From Coptis chinensis (lineage: Eukaryota > Streptophyta > Magnoliopsida > Ranunculales > Ranunculaceae): a stretch of 64,000 nt of DNA. The translations under genes and the position numbers were made by a program. The notes under the pieces were generated by a model. The model ran no database searches, was not told the DNA's origin, and worked only from the letters and a program-made list of their open reading frames with translations. Position 1 is the first letter of the stretch. Each line of letters opens with the position of its first letter. The stretch lies in contig CM027377.1 of assembly GCA_015680905.1 (NCBI GenBank), forward strand, positions 19,926,501-19,990,500. The letters run 5' to 3'. This document shows, in pieces, positions 57,540-64,000 of this stretch.

Positions 57540-59026
57540 AGCTTAGATTGAATCCATAATGCAAAATCATACATGGGAATTGGTAGATTTACCACCGGGT
57601 TCCAAGACTTTGGGATATAAGTGGATATTCACAAAGAAATTTAAGACCGATGGATCAATCGACAAGTATAAAGCTAGACTTGTGGTCAAAGGCTTTTAGA
57701 CAAAAGGAAGGATTGGATTATTTTGACACTTACTCTCCAGTTACAAGAATAACTTCCATAAGAATGCTAATAGCAATAGCATCAATACATGGATTTGAGA
57801 TACATCAAATGGATGTAAAGACGGCATTCTTGAATGGTGAAGTTAGATGAAGAAATATACATGGAACAACCCGGGCGGTTTATTGCTCCTGGACAAGAAA
57901 GGAAAGTTTGCAAGCTTGTTAAATCTTTATATGGATTAAAGCAAGCACCTAAACAATGGCATGAGAAATTTGACAATGCAATGTTGTCAAACGGTTTCAA
58001 AATAAACGAGTGTGACAAGTGTGTCTATGTCAAAAGCACTCAAAAGGGATGTGTCATTGTTTGTCTCTATGTAGACGATATGCTAATTTTGGGTAGTAAT
58101 ATGGATGTCATAAAATCTACCAAACAAATGTTGTCTAGTAAGTTTGACATGAAAGATTTAGGTGTCATTTGATGTTATCCTAGGAATTAAGATCTCTAGG
58201 ATGGAGGATGGACTTGTTCTATCACAATCTCATTACATTGAGACGATTCTTGACAAGTTCAAGAAATATAACATCACAAAAAAGGTCACCCGGTTGACGT
58301 AAATCTTCATTTAGCCAAAAATATGGAGATAGCATATCTCAACTAGAATACTCGTGATACTTGGTAGTTTAATGTATGTCATGAACTGTACAAGGCCCCG
58401 ACATAGCATACTCGTGGAGCAAACTAAGTCGATATATACGAGTAATCCCGGCAGAGATCATTGGACCGCCATATTGAGAGTTTTTTGGGATACTTAAAGT
58501 ATACTCGTAATTTTTGGTTTGCACTATACAAGATATCGGCCCGTTCCGAAATGGTATCGCGATGCTAATGGATATCCGACACTAAAGACTCAAAGTCCAC
58601 AAGTGGATATGTCTTTACACTTGAGGTGCAAATTGTTTCTTGGAAATCCTCAAAACAAACGCGCATATAGCGAGGTCCACTATGGAATCGAATTCATAGC
58701 ATTGGACAATTTGGAGAAGAAGCAGAGTGGCTTCAAATTTCTTAGAGGATATTCCAAATCGGGCTAAACCTCGCGTGCCGCTAGCGGTGTGTATACACGT
58801 GACAGCCTATCTCGCTATTGGTAGAGCCGTGAGTAGCATGTATAGCGGGAAGTCTCGACATATACGCCGTAGACATAATACCGTTAGACAATTGCTCTCA
58901 AATGGAGTTATCTCAATCGACTATGTAAGGTCAAAAGATAACATTGCGGATCCGCTTACAAAAGGTTTAACAAGAGAGCAAGTAGAAAGATTATCAAGGG
59001 GAATGGGCTTAAAGCTTTTGAGATAA
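57540..59026 (+). pseudogene. Copia reverse transcriptase and RNase H (frameshifted)
   Basis: IESIMQNHTWELVDLPPGSKTLGYKWIF, GLDYFDTYSPVTRITSIRMLIAIASIHGFEIHQMDVKTAFLNGE (57650-57850), then CKLVKSLYGLKQAPKQWHEKF and CLYVDDMLILGS with intact YVDD (57834-58172). The RNase H part (58180-58900) is heavily scrambled. It ends clearly with HIRRRHNTVRQLLSNGVISIDYVRSKDNIADPLTKGLTREQVE (58858-58990). Confidence 0.75.
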
Positions 59027-59029
59027 TCA

Positions 59030-59629
59030 ACCAAGAGTCATCATAATGGAAAAACCAACCTAGTTATTTGGAGATCCCAAGATCTAGGTTCAATGGGCCA
59101 ACTGAATTATGTTAGTGACTCAGTTAGCACTGGAGAGTAATATTATACTCTAACCCATTCCTATATAAGACAGTGCATATCTGCCGCGAGAACCAGGATA
59201 AGTCAAGCTTTTAATGATTTACTATATCTTGGAAAGTTATGTTATCCAAGTGGAGTATTGGGGATACTCTTTATAGAAATCACCTATGTTGAAGTGGGGC
59301 CGTTTCTATGAGAATTTTAAAGACAAATGTCTCAAAAGCACTATCCGAAACCAAGAAGTGTTCAAGGCCAAAATGAACACAAACGCGTGAGAACCAACAA
59401 GATTCGAGGCGGTGCTCGCGTGAAGATGATTGTCTAGGTTTATACAAACGGCCGACAGTTCAAGGACATTAATTGAAGTCTCACCGATCGTCCAATTAAA
59501 TCCGATCGTCTTTCACTAAGGCAAGTTCAAGGCCTCCCATGCTACTTGACCTCGGTATCTTTTCATTTGTAAAAAGAACGTAAATCCGATGTTTATGATA
59601 GAAGAAGCCAAATTTTCATTCATGGGGAT
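59030..59629 (+). other. Copia 3' untranslated region
   Basis: Non-coding stretch between the end of RNase H and the 3' LTR. No env-like ORF. Confidence 0.5.
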
Positions 59630-60332
59630 TGTTAGAAAAATGATTTGCTCAAATCCATTTAAATATGAATGAGTAGTTTGTCTCCCAAGTTACCCCACTT
59701 AAGATGAAATGGGTTTTTTCTTGAAACAGTACGTAATGTGAGAAAAACCTTTTCAAAATGATGCATTTGTTTGAAACGATTGCATTATGCGAAAAGGTCG
59801 CGACCTTCGAAAAATGTGCACTGGTTTGAAACAGTGTATCATGCCGAAAAGGTGCAACCTTTCGAAATAGGCACTGGTTCGAAACAGTGCTATATGCCGA
59901 AATGGTGTGTCCTTTCGAAACATGTGACTTTTCAAAGAGTTGCTTACTTTTTCCCAAGAGTCACTGTGTTGTTTCGAAAAGGCACCACTCACCTATAAAT
60001 AGTGGATGAATTTGGAGAGAAAGATACACCAGATCACACAGAGTTCTGATCTTTCTCTTCTCCCTCTGTTCTTAGTCAAATACTATGTTGTGTTCGTTGA
60101 GTCTATAGAATTGAAGTGCTAGCTTTCTATAGAAGGAAATCCGTTCTATCTTGGGAGATAGTTTCCCATCAACCTTCAAGCACCGTGAGGGGGAAAATCT
60201 GTCTTAAGGACATAGTGTATCTACACTAGGCTCGGATTTAATTAAGAAGTACAAGACACTTACAAGACAAAAGGTTTGTATAGTTTGGTAATTGGTAAAG
60301 AGTAAGTACAATTAAGTTGTATATTCCTAACA
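59630..60332 (+). repeat. Copia 3' LTR, 703 bp
   Basis: Same ends as the 5' LTR. It is preceded by CATGGGGAT, a weak purine tract. The interior words read GCCGAAAAGGTG/TTCGAAAC where the 5' copy has GCGAAAAGGTG/TTTCAAAC-type variants. Confidence 0.9.
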
Positions 60333-60337
60333 CATTG

Positions 60338-61690
60338 TCTGTTACCTACTTACGTTTATGGATGAGTTAGTTAGTTGCAGTCAGGGATTTTGCTTCTTAT
60401 CTTCCCGTGCATTTCATCACCTTTTAGCATTGTTGCAGCTAGATAACCAACCGATTGACATTTTGCTCATTTGTATGCACCGAACTATCACAAAACTGGT
60501 TTCACAAGTTTGTCTCAATCAGGTCGTTTTGCTAGTTTGAGTTTGTATGGTTTTTAGTGCATTGCTGTACTTGAACACAAGGAATGGCTTCCAGTTCAGG
60601 TTTGATGCATTGGCTCTATTACTACCATTTTTAGTGCATCATGTTCGAACACTATGTGATATGTTCGTACGCACAGTTAAACACAAATATAGGTATCATC
60701 AATGAGATAGTATTGATTAATAGAATCAATTGATTGAAATGTATAGGACAGCGTAGTCCATGATACGACGTGAGTTCCTTTCTGTAACTCTTTTTTAAGA
60801 AATATACCAAGGATATTCTAATTCTCGTTGTTTTGGAAATGTTGTTTTTCAAATTTGAGCATGTTATCAAGGAAGTAAGATTATTGCTTCTTGTTTTCGT
60901 TGCGTTTGGTCATTGGTGACTGCTGTAAGAGCAGTTCCGCTTCTTTTTGCTGTTCACTTGAACCATTCAAGACCACTGCTCGAGTCACATTCAGCATTAA
61001 ATACCAAGTCTCCTGCTGAGTTCTTAAATACATGAACCATCAGCATTGGCTTTGCTCAAAAGTTTAATGTCCACGTAGTCTGCTTTTGTTAGTGGCAGAG
61101 TTTTATAGATGTTTGTTCCCTATTGTAATTTTGAAAAAGAGTTTGTTTTTTCGATTGTGATTACAGATTAATGAATGTGAGAAATGTGCATCTATACTTG
61201 TGTAAGATTATATTGGTTAGCATATATGCTTGACGATTTTAAACGAATGCGAGTTACTTGTGGAAGAAGGTGCTTGGTAAACTAGTGGGGTATTAGTTGG
61301 ATTGCCATTGTGATGGATTGTTTTGGCTTGATTAGAATCTAGTCCAAAAGTATGGGTAAGCCTATGCAGGACTTTGTCTGTTCGTGGCCGGAATTAACCT
61401 AGTTTGTTACTTGGTGTTCGTATTTGATTCACTCTCCCTCACGTTTTCATAGTATTGAGTTGATATGATATTGCAGCTACTGGTATATTGCTCTAGGATT
61501 TGTTGTTTTGAATAATCTTTTGCTCTAAATTTTGAGATAGGACTTTAACACTGCAACTAATCATATATTTGCTTTGGGATTTGTTAGTCCGGAGTTTTTT
61601 TGCTCTATGCAACTAAAATTCAACACTTTGTTGTTGGAAACATTGTTATCTCAAACCTGCCTACTTTTATTCGTTGTACTTGCGGACTTG
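60338..61690. other. No gene recognised; continues the pre-insertion flank
   Basis: T-rich, intron-like DNA that directly continues 54257 once the Copia element is set aside. No ORF with recognisable content. Confidence 0.3.
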
Positions 61691-61895
61691 GATATCAAAG
61701 ACCATGAATACTGAGTAGTTGAGAATGCTCCGAGTGACCCATGTCAGCTTCTTTTTTTTTCTCTGAAACTGACACACCAGAATTTACATAAAAAAATGAA
61801 CTCTATGCCCTTTTTTGCCGATTTCAATTGTTCGTAATCCAAAATAGATAAAAACTTCTTTCTATACTCTTTTTTCAATTCTACAAAACACTCTC
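61691..61895 (+). repeat. Dispersed module, copy 2 (other copy at 19225-19432)
   Basis: TATCAAAGACCATG then AATACTGAGTAGTTGAGAAT, CTCTGAAACTGACACACCAG, AATCCAAAATAGATAAAA and TCTTTTTTCAATTCTAC follow the same order as the 19.2-kb copy with scattered substitutions and small indels. It stands upstream of the NAC-like and C3HC-like fragments. Confidence 0.6.
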
Positions 61896-62149
61896 AACTC
61901 TCCAAAAAAAAATTCATCTCTTCAAATCCTATCTCTTATTCTTCTCCTCTTCCAAAATTGAACGAAGGTCAAAAAGGATGGTGTAGGGAGATGACATTCT
62001 AGGTCATCCACTTATCATCTTATTAGGCTTCCTCGTTTCTGGACCGACTTATAAACTTGGGGCTTCCTAGGACATGGGATTTTCAGGGTGTCAGCCCGAA
62101 CAGTTTTGATGGGCATGGCAAGTAGTTAGATTTAAAAGATACTCCAAGC

Positions 62150-62474
62150 AATTTTGCAAGAGTTGAATTTATTACTTCGAAATGGTGGTGAAGAGGAGAA
62201 GAGAGAAGAAGAAGCTAACAGAGCCGAAATTGAAGAATTGTATTATACTAATTATGATTTCTTCAAGCCAATTGACGATAGCAGCGATGATGAAAAGAGT
62301 ATGTGATTTAATATTGATTGATTGTATGTATATAGCTCGAGCTACACAGAAGAAGAAGAAGTACTTAAGGGTACAACTGATGAATATACCTATGATGAAG
62401 TATATGCTAAAATGTGTATTGAGGACTACGATCAAGTCCAAGAAACTCGCAAGTTCAAATCTGCACAGACAAGG
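62150..62474 (+). other. Acidic exon-like ORFs upstream of the NAC fragment
   Basis: The frame ILQELNLLLRNGGEEEKREEEANRAEIEELYYTNYDFFKPID ends at a stop near 62306. A second stretch, SSSYTEEEEVLKGTTDEYTY, DEVYAKMCIEDYDQVQETRKF (62330-62474), ends at GTAAGA, a donor site; the next acceptor (GCATGCAG) is at 62562-62569. They look like N-terminal or linker exons of the same chimeric gene. No domain is recognised. Confidence 0.35.
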
Positions 62475-62570
62475 GTAAGAAGATTTCATGGTGCTCAATT
62501 TGTATTATATTATTTTTGAAGTGTTGAGATAGAGACATTTAAAACTCTATTTTGAATGGTGCATGCAGGA

Positions 62571-62737
62571 AGAAATGAAAAAGTTACTTGGGCTGGGATA
62601 TTCATTTTGCCCATGAGAGGGAATGTTGGTTGGCTACTATTTGAGGAAGAAGATTATGGATGAACTGATTTATTATTGCCTTATTGAAGAGGTCGACAAT
62701 GTCTACGCCATACATCAAAAATTAATGAAATTGGTTA
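62571..62737 (+). pseudogene. NAC-domain fragment (subdomains A and B only)
   Basis: One frame reads EEMKKLLGLGYSFCP, a stop, then EGMLVGYYLRKKIMDELIYYCLIEEVDNVYAIH. This resembles the start of the plant NAC DNA-binding domain (GFRFHPTDEELVxYYLxxKI...IxEVDLYKxxP), with FCP for FHP and the stop just where TDE should be. The rest of the NAC fold (subdomains C-E) is missing, and the sequence runs through GTTAAGG into the repeat module at 62773. NAC proteins are transcription factors; this fragment could not bind DNA. Confidence 0.5.
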
Positions 62738-62772
62738 AGGTGGGAGGAGTTTGTGGCATGGATCAGTTGCAC

Positions 62773-63112
62773 TCAAAGAAGGTGATGAGATTCCAAAATT
62801 TATCAGGGCATCGATAGAACCCACGAAAAAGGATAACAATTACTTGGCGTCTGATCCGCATATCAAATTATCTCAAATTTCCATTGGAGATGGTCTCACC
62901 CTCTATTAGCGGATGATTCTCAGGTGAAAGTGTTTGTTAGATTGTAAGGCCTGAGATCTATATAGTTTTATTTTTTTTTTCCTGTTATTGTAACACTCAA
63001 AATTGCATTAGCCTAATTTGTGACTCTCCAGTATGGACTCTCTACCTGTCCTCATCTACAAGTAATATCTAACCGGTCATCATCTCTATAATATCAGGTA
63101 TGTCTTATCTTC
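62773..63112 (+). repeat. 3' module, copy 1 (fused to the NAC fragment)
   Basis: It starts CTCAAAGAAGGTGATGAGAT. It encodes SLKEGDEIPKFIRASIEPTKK and ends ISIGDGLTLY-stop, then a leader-like 3' part (GATTGTAAGGCCTGAGATC, CTCCAGTATGGACTCTC, AATATCAGGTATGTCTTATC). A near-identical copy lies 913 bases to the right (63686-64000). Before CTCAAAGAAGG the two copies are unrelated. Confidence 0.8.
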
Positions 63113-63465
63113 TTCAATTCTTTTGGTAGATCTATAAGACTTATTTATTAGCAGCATGAGGTTTACAAAATATGCATCATTTGCGAGGCAAGCCTTGAGA
63201 CTGTTGCATATGTTGGTAGTACCAACTTGGTACCAATACTACTGTTAGTTACAAAATCAAGGATTAGATATTTGAATGTAATTATTTCTAGCCACAGTTG
63301 AGTTGTTCCTGTACATGTTGCATTGTATTTGAGTGGTTTTGAACCATTACATGCAAGCGATTTTGTTTCCAACAATTAATTAATGTTAGTTGTTGCTCTA
63401 GCAATTAACACATTTTTGTAATACAATTGAATGCTTGAATTATACACGAATAACAACTTCTAATA
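63113..63465. other. Spacer between the two module copies
   Basis: AT-rich, no coding signal. The acceptor-like end before 63466 is weak. Confidence 0.3.
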
Positions 63466-63822
63466 TTGGATGCATGGTTCATTACTAAACCCTCTTCTTC
63501 TTTGCATCAAGCTAATAATAATAATGCCGATAAAGCCTTTGCCAAGCAGCTTAATTCTGTGCACGGAACCTCATGTCCTTGGAGGGGAAATAGCTGTGCG
63601 GAAAGCTTAGTTAAGTTTCCTCCAACCCCACCTTCAGCACTAATTGGGGGCTTTAAGGATGACGGATTGTTGCAATTTGTTTCCCTCAAAGAAGGTGATG
63701 AGATTCCAGAATTTATCAGGGCATCGATAGAACCCACGAAAAAGTATAACAACTACTTGGCGTCTAATCCGCATATCAAATTATCTTTCATTTCCATTGG
63801 AGATGGTCTCACCCTCTATTAG
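63466..63822 (+). CDS. C3HC zinc-finger (NIPA/ILP1-like) fragment fused to the 3' module
   Basis: The ORF starts MDAWFITKPSSSLHQ. It has the core DKAFAKQLNSVHGTSCPWRGNSCAESLVKFPPTPPSALIGGF, which matches the C3HC zinc finger of plant NIPA/ILP1-like proteins (H..CPWRGNSC: His and two of the Cys ligands), then DDGLLQF. The upstream Cys-containing half of the finger and the rest of the usually much longer protein are missing. After VSLKEG it continues as the repeat module (DEIPEFIRASIEPTKK...) to a stop at 63820. It is open throughout, so a 118-residue chimeric protein is possible, but a complete zinc site is not present in it. Confidence 0.6.
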   Translation: MDAWFITKPSSSLHQANNNNADKAFAKQLNSVHGTSCPWRGNSCAESLVKFPPTPPSALIGGFKDDGLLQFVSLKEGDEIPEFIRASIEPTKKYNNYLASNPHIKLSFISIGDGLTLY

Positions 63823-64000
63823 CGGATGATTCTCAGGTGAAAGTGTTTGTTAGATTGTAAGGCCTGAGATCTATATAGATTTTTTTTTTTTCTATTATTG
63901 TAACACGCAAAATTGCATTAGCCTAATTTGTGACTCTCCAGTATGGACTCTCTACCTGTCCTCATCTCTATAATATCAGGTATGTCTTATCTTCTTCCAT
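63686..64000 (+). repeat. 3' module, copy 2 (fused to the C3HC fragment; runs off the window)
   Basis: It starts CTCAAAGAAGGTGATGAGAT and follows copy 1 closely through the ORF end and the 3' part. It lacks a short segment (CTACAAGTAATATCTAACCG) that copy 1 has near 63055. It continues to the window edge. Confidence 0.8.

Larger units (their letters stand above)
54263..60332 (+). mobile_element. Copia retrotransposon, 6070 bp, TSD CATTG
   Basis: LTRs lie at 54263-54961 and 59630-60332, with TGTTAG..CTAACA inverted ends. CATTG flanks both sides (54258-54262, 60333-60337). Coding order gag, PR, INT, RT, RNase H defines Copia (TNT-1-94-like pol). The LTRs are identical over their last 230 bases and first 150 bases. 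The element is young by that measure, yet its coding region has many frameshifts and stops, so it is dead or badly read. Confidence 0.9.

Noticed and set aside
1-64000. tRNA, rRNA, CRISPR array or prophage signals
   Set aside because: None seen on reading; the repeats present are transposon ends, LTRs, MITEs and minisatellites.

Overview
The window is nuclear DNA from a flowering plant, most likely a eudicot. The evidence is AT-rich intergenic sequence, short introns with GT..AG borders in plant-type gene fragments (IQD, ROP-binding kinase, NAC, C3HC/NIPA-like, HS1-like, RCL1-like), and plant lineages of LTR retrotransposons (Athila, Tat-like, chromovirus-like, two Copia elements). I cannot name the species. 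No rRNA, tRNA, CRISPR or bacterial-type operon is visible. I found no gene that is complete and undisturbed: the window is a transposon-dense graveyard of broken or partial host genes. Exon and element borders were read by eye.

0-11 kb: two unrecognised minus-strand ORFs, a stretch with two G-boxes, a CACTA-like end (about 3.03 kb) and a degraded retroelement. A second CACTA-like left end lies at 4551. GTGTCAC-type words near 4.6-4.8 kb and again at 10.38-10.73 kb suggest one composite element. It would carry an IQD gene fragment, a 1744-bp PIF/Harbinger-like element (TSD TAA) that itself holds an FHA-domain gene on the minus strand, and an LTR remnant. 11-19 kb: a LINE tail, a 543-bp hAT-type MITE, and a minus-strand LINE ORF2 split by a 188-bp hAT MITE and by a 2.2-kb LINE derivative carrying only a gag-like ORF1, each bounded by target-site duplications. 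19-26.6 kb: a 200-bp repeat module, an RBK-type kinase pseudogene, another hAT MITE (TSD TGCATGAG), and a 5' end of a Tat-like LTR element.

26.7-38 kb: AACGGTTAC-type repeats at both sides of a truncated Athila element (5' LTR, gag, protease, RT, RNase H, integrase; no 3' LTR). 38-44.7 kb: the 3' half of an RCL1-like gene (18S rRNA processing) with a complete minus-strand Copia element (TSD TGCAC) in an intron. 45.8 kb: a 33-bp minisatellite. 46.9-48.1 kb: a possible Helitron 3' end and an HS1-like first exon. 50-53.6 kb: an antisense, multi-exon 'putative gypsy-type transposon' gene ahead of a polypurine tract and LTR, which fits a Tat-type element with an antisense extra ORF. 54.26-60.33 kb: a second Copia element (TSD CATTG). 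61.7-64 kb: a copy of the 19.2-kb repeat module, followed by NAC-like and C3HC-zinc-finger fragments that are both joined to the same 3' module.

The most interesting theme is repeated capture and recombination of host gene fragments (IQD, FHA, kinase, NAC, C3HC, HS1) by several mobile families. The clearest case is two unrelated gene fragments fused to one duplicated 3' module.
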